Origin: Acidiferrimicrobium sp. IK
Lineage (GTDB): Bacteria; Actinomycetota; Acidimicrobiia; Acidimicrobiales; Palsa-688
NCBI RefSeq assembly: GCF_025499425.1
Contig: NZ_JAIMCB010000005.1
Coordinates: 248,001 to 312,000, forward strand
Length of the DNA stretch: 64,000 bases
Direction of reading: 5' to 3'
Under the pieces are notes generated by a model that saw nothing but the letters and a program-made list of their open reading frames with translations, had not been told where the DNA came from and did not search any database. This document shows, piece after piece, positions 8,350-16,923 of the stretch. Both the position numbers and the translations under genes were made by a program. Numbering within the stretch: position 1 is the stretch's first letter; the number at the start of each line of letters is the position of its first letter.

Positions 8350-11070
8350 CTAGTTCGAGCCGGGCCGCTGCTCGACGGCTGCGAGGTAGCGGAATAGGGA
8401 GCTGTTGACCTTCGCCGGCGGCTCGGCGTCAGGCGCTTGGGCCTCACGGGGACGGCGCAGCAGCCCGGCGTCGGGCGCCTCGTCGGCGTTGCTCGGGCGG
8501 CGGCGGGGCAGACCCGCGATCTCGCCCGGAGCCTCGCCGGGTCCGGCCGACGCCTCTCCCGGATGGTCGCCAGGCGCCGCTGGCGCGGCGGTGACCGCCT
8601 GCTCCAGGCTCAAAGCCTCCAGCTGGTCCAGCCGGCTGTTGAGCCAGCCCTCGAAGTCCGACGACTGCCCCGATGGCGGTGCAGCCGGCTCCGGTTCGCG
8701 CCACTCGGGGACTGGGGTCGTGTCGGCAGCGGCCACAACGGCCTCCAGCGGCGGCGTCCACGCCGGCGGCTGCGGCTCGACGACTGGAGGCGGCGTCCAC
8801 GCCGGCGGCTGCGGCTCCGCGACCGAAGGCGGCGTCCACGCCGGCGGCTGCGGCTCGACGACTGGAGGCGGGGTCCAGACGGGGGGTTGCGGGGATGAGG
8901 CCGTGATCCTTGGCGGCAGGGGCGGCGCAGCGTCGGGGGCCGCGACCGGCCCGGCACCGTTGCCGATGCCGGTCCCCGCGGCCGGAACCCCGAGGCTGCG
9001 GAGCAGCTCGTCGAGGGAGTCGACCTCGGGATCCGCCGGTTCCGCCGCGGAGGGCGACGTTACGGCGGAGAAAGGCGCTGCTGCCGCAGGGGCCGGGGTG
9101 CCCGCGTCGGCGGGGCGCCCCTCCCCCGCCTCCAGGGGCCGCTCCGGGGCGGCGCCCGGCGCCAGCTGCGGGAGGAGCGAGAAGGGCAGGTCGACCTCGG
9201 CTACGAGGCCGGCGTCCTCCCCCCGCACCAGACGGGCCGCGATGCCGTGGCGAGCCGCGAGCTTGCCAGCGACGTAGAGGCCCAGATAGCGACTCGAGCC
9301 TCCGGCGAAGGAGTCCGCACCGGTGAGGCGCTGGTTGGCCTGCGCGAGGGCGGCGGCGTCCATGCCGATGCCACGATCGACCACCCGCAACCGGTACCCG
9401 GTGGCCACGACGGCTCCGTCGACCGACACATGCGCGTTCGGCGGTGAGTTGGTGAGCGAGTTTTCGAGCAGCTCGGCGAGGAGGTGGGCCACGTCGGAGG
9501 TGACCTGGCCGGCGATGGCCACCGGCTCGATGGTGGCGAGCCGGACCCGACGGAAGTCCTCGACCTCGGATACCGCGGAGCGGACCACGTCGAGCCCCTG
9601 GACCGGCCCGGACCACTGCCGGGGCGAGCCGGCCCCTCCGAGCACCAGGAGCGACTCGGCGTTGCGGCGCATGCGGGTCGCGAGGTGGTCGAGGCGGAAC
9701 AGCTGCTCGAGCTTCTCCGGGTCGGTCTCGTCCTTCTCGACTGCGGTGATGTAGTCCAGCTGGCGGGTGATCAGGTTCTGGTTGCGCCGCCCTAGGTTGG
9801 TCAGCGCGTCGGCCAGGTTTTGGCGCAACGTCGACTGCTCGGTGGCGAGGGTGATGGCGCTGTCTTGCAGGGCGGAGATGGCCCTGGCGACCGAGGCGAC
9901 CTCGTCGTTGCCCTTAACGTCCACCCGGACCAGGTCGGTGTCAGAGAGGGCGGCGCCGGAAAGGACCGCCTCGACAGCCGCCCCCAGACGGTGGGTGGCC
10001 ATGTCGTCGGCTTGGCGGGCCAGGCGAACTAGCGGCCGGGTTATGCGATGGCTGGCCCTCAAGACGACCACCAAGCCGAAGAGGACGGCCAGCACGGCCA
10101 GCGCGATGTACAGCCAGACCTGGTGTTTGGCGGCGTTGACCAGCGACGTGGCCCGCTGCTGACCGAGCGTGGAAATCTGCATGGTCGCCAACTTGTAGGG
10201 GGTGGCGCCGCTGCTGCCGGCTGTGCCGGCCGCGGTGGCACCGAGCAGCTTCACGAAGTCAGGCTTCGCGCCGGCGAGGTAGGAGTCCACGAGCTTCGTG
10301 AACCCGCCGGTGGTGACCGGGTTGGCCAGCATGGCCGCCGCCGAGGTGAACGGGTCGACCTCTAGGGCGCTCAGCCGGGTGGTCCACGCCTGGTAGTTGC
10401 CGAGGTCGGTGGCGGTAATAGCCAGGAGGCCGTTGGCCGCGTTCAGGCCACCGGCGGGCAGCCCGTCGAACACGTCGTGGACCACTTGGGCCTGCGCCTC
10501 GCTCTGGCGAAGGCTGGCGTAGAGGATCTCGGCCCCGTTGCGCAGGGTGGTGTCGCTGATGCTGGCCGCCACCTGCGAGGTGGCGTTGAGGAAGACGGCG
10601 ACGACCGCGCTGTAGCGGTTGTAGACCTGGGTTGCGATACCGATCGCGGCGGAGTCGCTGAGCGGGCGGGTCCCGCTGAACTGGTCGACGCTGCGGCGGA
10701 TGGCCGCCAGCTGGCTCATGCTGCCGATGGCCGGCTCGTACAGCGACGCCGCGACCGGCGCGGCGGCCACGGTGGACTCGAACTGCGCGGTGGCAACAGA
10801 GGTAGCGCCGCGGGCCTGACCGTTGGAGACCACCCCGAGATTGACGGCCTTGTCGAGGCCGAGCAGCCCGAGGGCCGCCTCGTTCCGCTCGTTTTGTAGG
10901 GCCGACACCAAGCCGCTCGGACCGAGAGCGGCGGCGGCGAGCGAGCGCTGCTGGCGCAGCGATTGTTGGCGGTGGAGGCTGGTGACGATCCCGAGCGACG
11001 CCAGCGCTACCAGCACGGCCAGGGGCAGGGCCAGGGCGACGGCGAACTTGGTGCGGATGTGCCGAAACAT
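8350..11070 (-). CDS. Conservon sensor histidine-kinase-like protein (CvnA type)
   Basis: About 906 aa. TM1 spans residues 13-33 and TM2 about 319-337, enclosing an extracytoplasmic NIT-like (nitrate/nitrite-sensing type) helical domain. A HAMP-like linker and the DHp-like NLGRRNQNLITRQL...RLDHLATRMRRNAE region follow, then an HATPase_c domain with LAELLENSLTNSPP and VVDRGIGM. The C-terminal 250 residues are Pro/Ala-rich, include a 13-residue repeat, and end in SSLFRYLAAVEQRPGSN. I chose the ATG at 11068-11070 because AGGAG lies 6 bases before it; the longer frame would begin inside the upstream gap. Heads the cvn operon and follows the coiled-coil gene by 11 bases. Confidence 0.88.
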   Translation of the reverse strand: MFRHIRTKFAVALALPLAVLVALASLGIVTSLHRQQSLRQQRSLAAAALGPSGLVSALQNERNEAALGLLGLDKAVNLGVVSNGQARGATSVATAQFESTVAAAPVAASLYEPAIGSMSQLAAIRRSVDQFSGTRPLSDSAAIGIATQVYNRYSAVVAVFLNATSQVAASISDTTLRNGAEILYASLRQSEAQAQVVHDVFDGLPAGGLNAANGLLAITATDLGNYQAWTTRLSALEVDPFTSAAAMLANPVTTGGFTKLVDSYLAGAKPDFVKLLGATAAGTAGSSGATPYKLATMQISTLGQQRATSLVNAAKHQVWLYIALAVLAVLFGLVVVLRASHRITRPLVRLARQADDMATHRLGAAVEAVLSGAALSDTDLVRVDVKGNDEVASVARAISALQDSAITLATEQSTLRQNLADALTNLGRRNQNLITRQLDYITAVEKDETDPEKLEQLFRLDHLATRMRRNAESLLVLGGAGSPRQWSGPVQGLDVVRSAVSEVEDFRRVRLATIEPVAIAGQVTSDVAHLLAELLENSLTNSPPNAHVSVDGAVVATGYRLRVVDRGIGMDAAALAQANQRLTGADSFAGGSSRYLGLYVAGKLAARHGIAARLVRGEDAGLVAEVDLPFSLLPQLAPGAAPERPLEAGEGRPADAGTPAPAAAAPFSAVTSPSAAEPADPEVDSLDELLRSLGVPAAGTGIGNGAGPVAAPDAAPPLPPRITASSPQPPVWTPPPVVEPQPPAWTPPSVAEPQPPAWTPPPVVEPQPPAWTPPLEAVVAAADTTPVPEWREPEPAAPPSGQSSDFEGWLNSRLDQLEALSLEQAVTAAPAAPGDHPGEASAGPGEAPGEIAGLPRRRPSNADEAPDAGLLRRPREAQAPDAEPPAKVNSSLFRYLAAVEQRPGSN
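8750..8893. repeat. 39-bp tandem repeat inside the sensor-kinase gene
   Basis: About 3.7 copies of a 39-bp unit (8750-8788, 8789-8827, 8828-8866, then a degenerate copy). It encodes a 13-residue Pro/Trp-rich repeat of the form VEPQPPAWTPPPV in the cytoplasmic tail. Near-identity of the copies at the DNA level suggests recent expansion; copy number may vary between strains. Confidence 0.8.
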
Positions 11071-11081
11071 GGTGGCTCCTG

Positions 11082-12179
11082 TCAATCCTGCGCTACGCCG
11101 GTGTGGACGCCGGCGATGCCGCCGACATCCTCGGGAAGGGTCATGGCCCACGCCAGCACGCGGGGATCGGACGTCACATATGCAACGCTCAACTCCTTCG
11201 CAGTGGAGAGCCCCTCCAGAACCTGGGCCAGCGTGTCGTCGTCCAGGTCGCGGCAGACATCGTGCAAGGCCAGCACCTCGCCGCTCCCTGCTGCCAGTGA
11301 TGCGATCCTGCGCATCACGAGCGCGCCGACGTCTGTGGGGGGTAAGTCGTCGGCCGCAGCGTTGCTCGCGGCTGCCAGAGCCTCGGCGTGGCGTGCCTGA
11401 GCCGCCTCCAGGTCCGCTTCGGCGGCCAACCTTGCTTCGCCCCCCGCCTGGCCTCGTCTCATCGCTGCCTCGCGCAGGCGGACCATGCCGACCAACGCAA
11501 ACCGGTCCGGCTCGGGGTCACCATCCCACCAACTGCTGAACGCGCGGCGCAACGACTCGTCGTTGTCATCGGCTTTCAGGCGGGCCCGGGCCAGCTCACG
11601 TTCCGCGGTGGCCACCGCGCTTCTGCGTCGACGGTCGGCGCGCCAGAGAACCCGCTCCGCCTCGGTCATGTCCGACATCGCCGACTCGAGGTTTACCGAC
11701 ACCGCCCCGGGTAGGGCGTGGCGCTCCCACAGGGTGACCAAGGCCGCCTCGGTGTTCTGCGCCTGGTCGTCGATGTGCTGCCATTCCCGCACCGCCGCGA
11801 GCATCGACTCCGCTGCCGCCCTCAACTCGGCGAGGCTCTCGTGGCGCGCCGCGACGGCGGCCCTTACCGTCTCGACCAGTTCGACCTGTCGGGTGTGGCG
11901 CTGCGCGGCCGCGACCTGCTCAGCAGCGGAGCCATCGACGCGGGTGCGTGCAGCTTGGACCGCGGCGGCCGCGTCGGCGACCTCTCGCTCCCGCTTGACT
12001 TGCGCCTCGGCCACCTCCGCCATGGCGTCGACCTTCGCCTGGGCGACCCAGTCGCGTGCAGCGGCCCGACCGGGGACGTCACCGATGCTGCTCAGAGCCG
12101 AGCGCCAGTCACGGCGCGGACCGAGACTCACGACAAACGAGGCTGCGGTCCCGGCAGGTGCGTGTGACAAATCCGTCAT
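11082..12179 (-). CDS. Coiled-coil protein with degenerate ABC/SMC-like C-terminus, unknown function
   Basis: About 365 aa. I do not recognise a named family. Residues of about 45-270 are a long Ala/Arg/Glu-rich coiled coil. The last 70 residues (VLALHDVCRDLDDDTLAQVL, then VAYVTSDPRVLAWAMTLPED) resemble the Walker B/D-loop/H-loop end of an SMC- or ABC-type ATPase with the acidic pair lost; no Walker A is seen. The ATG at 12177-12179 has AGGAGG just upstream; an adjacent GTG (12182) is an alternative. It lies 47 bases after the PilX-like gene and 11 before the conservon, bridging the pilus and conservon genes, so a link between them is possible. Confidence 0.6.
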   Translation of the reverse strand: MTDLSHAPAGTAASFVVSLGPRRDWRSALSSIGDVPGRAAARDWVAQAKVDAMAEVAEAQVKREREVADAAAAVQAARTRVDGSAAEQVAAAQRHTRQVELVETVRAAVAARHESLAELRAAAESMLAAVREWQHIDDQAQNTEAALVTLWERHALPGAVSVNLESAMSDMTEAERVLWRADRRRRSAVATAERELARARLKADDNDESLRRAFSSWWDGDPEPDRFALVGMVRLREAAMRRGQAGGEARLAAEADLEAAQARHAEALAAASNAAADDLPPTDVGALVMRRIASLAAGSGEVLALHDVCRDLDDDTLAQVLEGLSTAKELSVAYVTSDPRVLAWAMTLPEDVGGIAGVHTGVAQD

Positions 12180-12226
12180 CACCCCTCCTTCGACAGGCGC
12201 AGCTCGCGCCTTGAGCGCTTGCCTGC

Positions 12227-14077
12227 TCAGCAGTAGCTAGCCGACGGCACTGCAGTGGCGGAGCACTCGGCGAAGCTCAGGTTTGTCCAGTTCGGGGGGA
12301 TCGACGAGGCGAAGTACGGAGGCTCGAGGAACCGCAGGCGGGGGTCGTAGTTGTAGTTCTTGAGGTATCCCGATACGGGCGTACCACCTGAGCTGGTCCC
12401 AACAGGACCGCGATACTGCTGAGCCAGGCTGCCGTTGATCGTGAGCTTGCCGTCGGCGCCTACACTCCAGCCCTGGGGATCGGGGTTTCCCCAGTTCGCC
12501 ACGTAGACGCTGTCGAGCGCAACCAGCGCGGCGTCGATCGTGAGGTTGGGGTGGCAGGCGATTTGGCTGCAACTGAATCCACCGTAGGTGTTGCCGCCGT
12601 GCTGAATGACGATGTCCCGCCCGGCCCACAGGCCAATGATGTTGGTTCCAGTCAGGCTGTCAGTCAGGTCGCCTGCGATGGTTATGTTGGTCGCCGATCC
12701 GACGGTCACCCGACCGACGACCGACCCGCTGACGGTGACGTTGGCCTGGCAGTTCGTGGTCTGCGGGGGATTCGAACACCCCGTGCCCGATCCGTCGCTA
12801 TCGTAGATCAGCCCGTTGGGTGGGAGCGGGATATTGCTCCCGCTGCAGGAGTAGTTGGCGCCGGCCTGCGTCAGGGCCACCGATCCGGACGGCACGGTGA
12901 CCGACATCGTCGATCCGCCGAACACGACGGTCACCGGGCCCTGGTAGGCGCAGCCGCCTCCCTGGTTGGAGATCGCGAGGTCGTTGGGCATCTGGCCGTT
13001 GTTCGTAGGAAATGGCTCGTACGATCCGGAGGGCTCGCAGGTCGAAGCTGCCGGCTGCGACGGTGAGGAGCCACAGTCGGCGCTCGGGATCCCTTTGAAC
13101 AGAGGCTGGCTCGTGGGGCACAAGTCGGACCACGCGCCCTGGCCGCCGTAGCTACTGACGCCTGGCTGGCTCAGGCTGGTGCTCTGGTCGTAGGCGGAGT
13201 CGGCACCCTGCGGGAACGACGGCGTACCGCACATGTGAAGCTCGTCATTGGAGTGCACGGGTCCGTTCAGCTGGTCGTCGTTTACGCTGCCGTTCCCGTA
13301 GAAGGAGATCAACTGGGAGGAGCAGTCTTGCAAGTATGGGTACCCCCCGTAGTCCGGTGACGGTGGGAGTGGAGGTCCGATGTAGGGCCCGTAGCCAGCA
13401 GGCACCGTGTAGGTCACCGTGTAGTTATGTTTTCCGAATGACTGGGTCTGCTGAATGGTGGCGGCCGGCCTGTAGGCCCAAGCCTGGAAGTTGCATTCAG
13501 CGGCTGGAACGCCGCTTAGCTGAGGGCTCGTCACCTCGTAATTCGTGAAGTAGAGGAAGTTGGTGAAGCCCGACAGCTTGAGCGTGACGTCGAGGGTGCG
13601 AACAACCTGCTGATGGGCACCCGCTGCGCCCGAAACGATCAGACGGACCAGCCCGGTCTGCGCGGTCGACAGCATCGTGCCCGCTGGCCCGGTGTTGGTG
13701 TTGTTGACGTCGTAACGGAACCACTCGGGCGCGGTGCCGACCGGCACGTTCTGCGGGACATTGGTCCAGCCGCTGAAGGCCGGGTTGCCTGGGTCTGGAC
13801 GTTCGCCTGCCGCGTTGCTGTACGTGTAGTAAGTCGTGTTGTTGTCGAGTCGGTTGACGTAGTCCGCCACACCGGCATCCGCTGCTTGCAGCGCGGCCTG
13901 GTAATCCTGTTCATGGCGCGCCAACGGCAGCCCCTGAAGGTCCTCCGCAAAGATCGCAGTGGGGATCAGCGTGAGGACCATCATGATTAGCAGCGCGATG
14001 ATCATGGCGATACCCGCGTCATCTCGCGAAATGCTCCGACGGATGTGCTGGAATCGAGGCCGGGCTTTAGTTCGCAT
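12227..14077 (-). CDS. PilX-like pilus assembly protein with DUF4900-like region
   Basis: A 616-aa protein with a short cytoplasmic head (SISRDDAG), then a transmembrane helix IAMIIALLIMMVLTLIPTAIFA beginning directly after Gly, like PilX N-terminal domains. Next comes a region resembling DUF4900 (DDQLNGPVHSNDELHMCGTPSF). A large exported Ser/Gly/Pro/Asn-rich domain with many cysteines follows and ends SASYC. It is probably a minor pilus component priming or tipping the fibre. It overlaps the preceding minor pilin by 11 bases. The large domain has no function I can assign. Confidence 0.8.
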   Translation of the reverse strand: MRTKARPRFQHIRRSISRDDAGIAMIIALLIMMVLTLIPTAIFAEDLQGLPLARHEQDYQAALQAADAGVADYVNRLDNNTTYYTYSNAAGERPDPGNPAFSGWTNVPQNVPVGTAPEWFRYDVNNTNTGPAGTMLSTAQTGLVRLIVSGAAGAHQQVVRTLDVTLKLSGFTNFLYFTNYEVTSPQLSGVPAAECNFQAWAYRPAATIQQTQSFGKHNYTVTYTVPAGYGPYIGPPLPPSPDYGGYPYLQDCSSQLISFYGNGSVNDDQLNGPVHSNDELHMCGTPSFPQGADSAYDQSTSLSQPGVSSYGGQGAWSDLCPTSQPLFKGIPSADCGSSPSQPAASTCEPSGSYEPFPTNNGQMPNDLAISNQGGGCAYQGPVTVVFGGSTMSVTVPSGSVALTQAGANYSCSGSNIPLPPNGLIYDSDGSGTGCSNPPQTTNCQANVTVSGSVVGRVTVGSATNITIAGDLTDSLTGTNIIGLWAGRDIVIQHGGNTYGGFSCSQIACHPNLTIDAALVALDSVYVANWGNPDPQGWSVGADGKLTINGSLAQQYRGPVGTSSGGTPVSGYLKNYNYDPRLRFLEPPYFASSIPPNWTNLSFAECSATAVPSASYC

Positions 14078-14756
14078 AGTCGACGTTCCGAAGGTTTATG
14101 GTGGCGGTGATCGTGGTCGGTGGGGATACGATGGCAGAGGCCGACGCCAGGGCAGTGGTGGTGACGGTGAGTGTGACCGCTGCGAGTGGGTCGGCAGAAG
14201 GGACAGCGCAGGTCCACACCGCGCCGCTGAGCGTGGCGTATTGGAACAGCGCTGTCGACGGCTCGGCGGCCGAAGGACAGTTAGTGGCCGCGGCTGCGCC
14301 GGGGACGACCACTCCGGTGGCCAGCGTTGTGGTTACCGCGGCCCCGTAGCCGCCGCCGGCGACAGGCTGAGACAAGGTCTCCTGCAGCACGGTCTTCGCC
14401 CCGACTGTCGAGACATAGGCGTCGACGAGAGTCGGGCCTAGCGGGTTTCCCAGGCTGGAATACCACTTCATCTCGTTGGCTCCGGCGAGGAGCACAGGAC
14501 TGGTCAGGCCGGCTGGGACGATGGCAGCCCGCAGCTGTCTGGTTAGAACATCGGCGGCCAGCTCCGCTTGGTTGGACGCGCTGTTGCGGTTGGAGACGGC
14601 GACCGACTCCCGCTGGGCAGCGGTGACGGCTTCGTAACCTATGGGTAGGACGACGCCCAGCAGCAGCAGGACGACGGTCATCTCGATGAGGCTGAACCCA
14701 GATTCATCAGCGGCACGACGCGCGCTGGGGTCGGGTCGCCGGACTCGAAGACGCAT
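14067..14756 (-). CDS. Minor pilin, PilW-like, class III signal peptide
   Basis: A 229-aa prepilin: basic leader, then the GFSLIEMTVVLLLLGVVLP processing site. Gly precedes the N-methylated Phe, and Glu is at mature position +5. The rest is a Ser/Thr/Val-rich exported domain without recognisable similarity. The start overlaps nothing; the upstream PilV-like gene stops 5 bases earlier. It is processed by the prepilin peptidase at 763-1548. Confidence 0.85.
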   Translation of the reverse strand: MRLRVRRPDPSARRAADESGFSLIEMTVVLLLLGVVLPIGYEAVTAAQRESVAVSNRNSASNQAELAADVLTRQLRAAIVPAGLTSPVLLAGANEMKWYSSLGNPLGPTLVDAYVSTVGAKTVLQETLSQPVAGGGYGAAVTTTLATGVVVPGAAAATNCPSAAEPSTALFQYATLSGAVWTCAVPSADPLAAVTLTVTTTALASASAIVSPPTTITATINLRNVDYAN

Positions 14757-14760
14757 CAGT

Positions 14761-16257
14761 TCAACTCACCGTGACCGGTACTACCGAGGCGGACGGGAAC
14801 GCGGCAATTCCGCCGGTGGGGTACTTGGTTCCGGGGCTTCCGTCGGAATTGGTGGCATAGGTGCCGTCCGGTTGAACCCAGACCGTCGCCGATCCGGTCA
14901 ACGTCGTAGTGCCGACGGTCACCGAGACTGTGATCGCCAGGTGTCCGAGGCCTACTCCCGTGACCGTCGTCCCCGCCGCCGTGACCGGACTCAGACCGTA
15001 GGTGGGCGGGCCTTGGTACGGCGAGGGCTGCGCTCCACTAGGGCAGACGCCGCCCTGGGCGAGACCGCTCCCTCCGGCAACGGCAGTGACCGTACTCGAC
15101 GTGGCATTGGTGACCGGCTGCCCCGACGAGTCGTTGATCGCGAGCGCGATGGGATAGAGCGGGACGCTGGCGCTCACGACGCCGTTACTCGTGACTGAAG
15201 CGGTGGATGCTGGTGCGTTCTGGTAGAAGCTCTGGCCGAGCGAGTTGACGCCGAGTGGGTCGGCGTCTGTGCAGGCTCCGGCGAAGACCCGGTAGGAGGG
15301 GTAGCTCGCGGCCGAGTTGGGGAATAGGGGGGAGATTGTCCCCGTTGTGGCGTTCGTGCGTTGGGTCGGGTAGAGGTAGCCGAGGGCCGTACCGATGGGC
15401 GTGTCAGCGACGGAGATAGGCATGCCCGACGCCGGGCACAGCGCGGTGGCTGGTGCACATGACAGGCCCGGGTCCGGGGAGAAGGACCAAGACACGGTTC
15501 CGCCCTGCTGGAACTGGAAGGTCAGCGGCTGCCCGACGGTCCCGGCAGACACCGCCTCTTGTTGGGATGGATTCTGGTTCTCAGTGGGATCGACCCCGCC
15601 GCTGCCCACCGAGACGGTCGCCTTGTACGTATCGGGGGGCAGCGATGCGAAAAAGGCACAGCCGTCTGCGCCGGTGGGTGCGCTGGTGTAGGCGTGTCCG
15701 GTGTGGAGGTCGGTTGCGGTGACTACGGCGCCCCCCTCCCCGATGCTGTCGGCCGTGAGCACCTGCACTGGCAGGGCGCCGTTCGCCGGGTTGGTGCTCC
15801 CGTTGGGAGGTGACAGCAGCGTCGTAGAGGCGACGACCGACGCCGTCCCCCATCTCGCGGCCACCGTCGCCTCTAGGAGGAGCGAGCTGTTGCCCGGGTT
15901 GTTACACACTGAGCCGTTCGTGCCGCGCACGACCCATTCGGTGCTCTCGGTGACCGTGTACAGAGTGCCGCCCACTCTCGTCGTCACCGGCGCCTGATTG
16001 ACTTGGACGGGGACCGAGTTGAAACCGGCGACGGTGGCCGACTGCGCACGCAGATGCTCCATTGCGTTGGCCACGACGTTGCTCGCCACGATCCGCTTCT
16101 GGCTGTCGCTTGAAACGGCGACCGCCGAGACCATTTCCTGCGCGCTGAAGACCACGACGATCGTGAGGATCGCGAGGGCAACGAGGAGCTCGATGATCGT
16201 GAATCCGTCATCGCTCCGGTCGGCCTTCCCTCTCAAGAGCTCGGCGGCCGCGTGCAT
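14761..16257 (-). CDS. Large minor pilin, PilV-like, with carboxypeptidase-regulatory-like domain
   Basis: A 498-aa prepilin with DDGFTIIELLVALAILTIVV, a canonical class III signal with Glu at +5. At roughly residues 170-230 a Cna-B/carboxypeptidase-regulatory-like fold is suggested (GAVVTATDLHTGHAYTS, then GCAFFASLPPDTYKATVSVG). Further Ser/Thr/Pro-rich sequence follows with paired cysteines. Minor pilins are normally 150-250 aa, so this one carries an added domain, perhaps for adhesion. It starts 4 bases after the pilO stop region (16261), in the same operon. Confidence 0.82.
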   Translation of the reverse strand: MHAAAELLRGKADRSDDGFTIIELLVALAILTIVVVFSAQEMVSAVAVSSDSQKRIVASNVVANAMEHLRAQSATVAGFNSVPVQVNQAPVTTRVGGTLYTVTESTEWVVRGTNGSVCNNPGNSSLLLEATVAARWGTASVVASTTLLSPPNGSTNPANGALPVQVLTADSIGEGGAVVTATDLHTGHAYTSAPTGADGCAFFASLPPDTYKATVSVGSGGVDPTENQNPSQQEAVSAGTVGQPLTFQFQQGGTVSWSFSPDPGLSCAPATALCPASGMPISVADTPIGTALGYLYPTQRTNATTGTISPLFPNSAASYPSYRVFAGACTDADPLGVNSLGQSFYQNAPASTASVTSNGVVSASVPLYPIALAINDSSGQPVTNATSSTVTAVAGGSGLAQGGVCPSGAQPSPYQGPPTYGLSPVTAAGTTVTGVGLGHLAITVSVTVGTTTLTGSATVWVQPDGTYATNSDGSPGTKYPTGGIAAFPSASVVPVTVS

Positions 16258-16260
16258 TGA

Positions 16261-16923
16261 CTACTTCAACGACTTAGGAGCCGCAGGCAGCTGCGCTGCG
16301 GTCTCGAACATGGTTGCGCTCACCTGTGTGGTCATCACCGAGTTCCCGCCACTCGATGTCGTTGCGCTTGAGGGGGCCCCTGAAGTGGCCGCCGAGGAGG
16401 TCCCGGCGGACGCACCCAACGCCAGGCTGGTGACCTTGATTAGTCGGGGGGCCGATTGCAGTCGGGTCACGAAGTCGAGAAGCTGGTTGTAGGTGCCGGT
16501 GACCGACAGGGTCACGCTGAGCGTCCCGATCGATGACCCGCTCGCACCGCCCGCGGAAGAGGACCCGCTGCTGGCCGCGCCTGTGCTGGATGCTGGTGCC
16601 TGGCTTTGGCTCTCGGCCTGCCACGTCACACCACTCGCAGTGGCGATGGAAGAAACCTGATCGATCATGCCGGCGATATCCGACCCGGCGGGTGCTGCCG
16701 CGTCGAGCGCGGCGGCTTTGGCTGCCTCACCGGGCAGCAGCTTCTCCTTCCCGACCAGAGCGGCCCGCTGCATCGATGCCTGGAACTGGTTGTTGGTCGC
16801 CGTGACGAGCTGCTGGTCGGCCTTGGCGGCGCTGTGGGTCGCAGGCGCCCACAACAGCGAGTACCAAGCTGCGACCAGCACGACAACGACTAGGCCGAAC
16901 ACGCCGGCGAGCTTCCTGTTCAC
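16261..16923 (-). CDS. pilO: Type IV pilus inner-membrane protein PilO-like
   Basis: A 220-aa bitopic membrane protein of the PilMNO platform. A short N-terminus is followed by a TM helix (residues about 5-25), a coiled-coil/ferredoxin-like exported domain (ADQQLVTATNNQFQASMQ, SVTGTYNQLLDFVTRLQ, PRLIKVTSLALG) and low-complexity Ser/Gly inserts. The GTG at 16921-16923 overlaps the stop of the pilMN gene in a GTGA, so coupling fixes the start; the longer frame upstream is a shadow. Confidence 0.82.
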   Translation of the reverse strand: MNRKLAGVFGLVVVVLVAAWYSLLWAPATHSAAKADQQLVTATNNQFQASMQRAALVGKEKLLPGEAAKAAALDAAAPAGSDIAGMIDQVSSIATASGVTWQAESQSQAPASSTGAASSGSSSAGGASGSSIGTLSVTLSVTGTYNQLLDFVTRLQSAPRLIKVTSLALGASAGTSSAATSGAPSSATTSSGGNSVMTTQVSATMFETAAQLPAAPKSLK

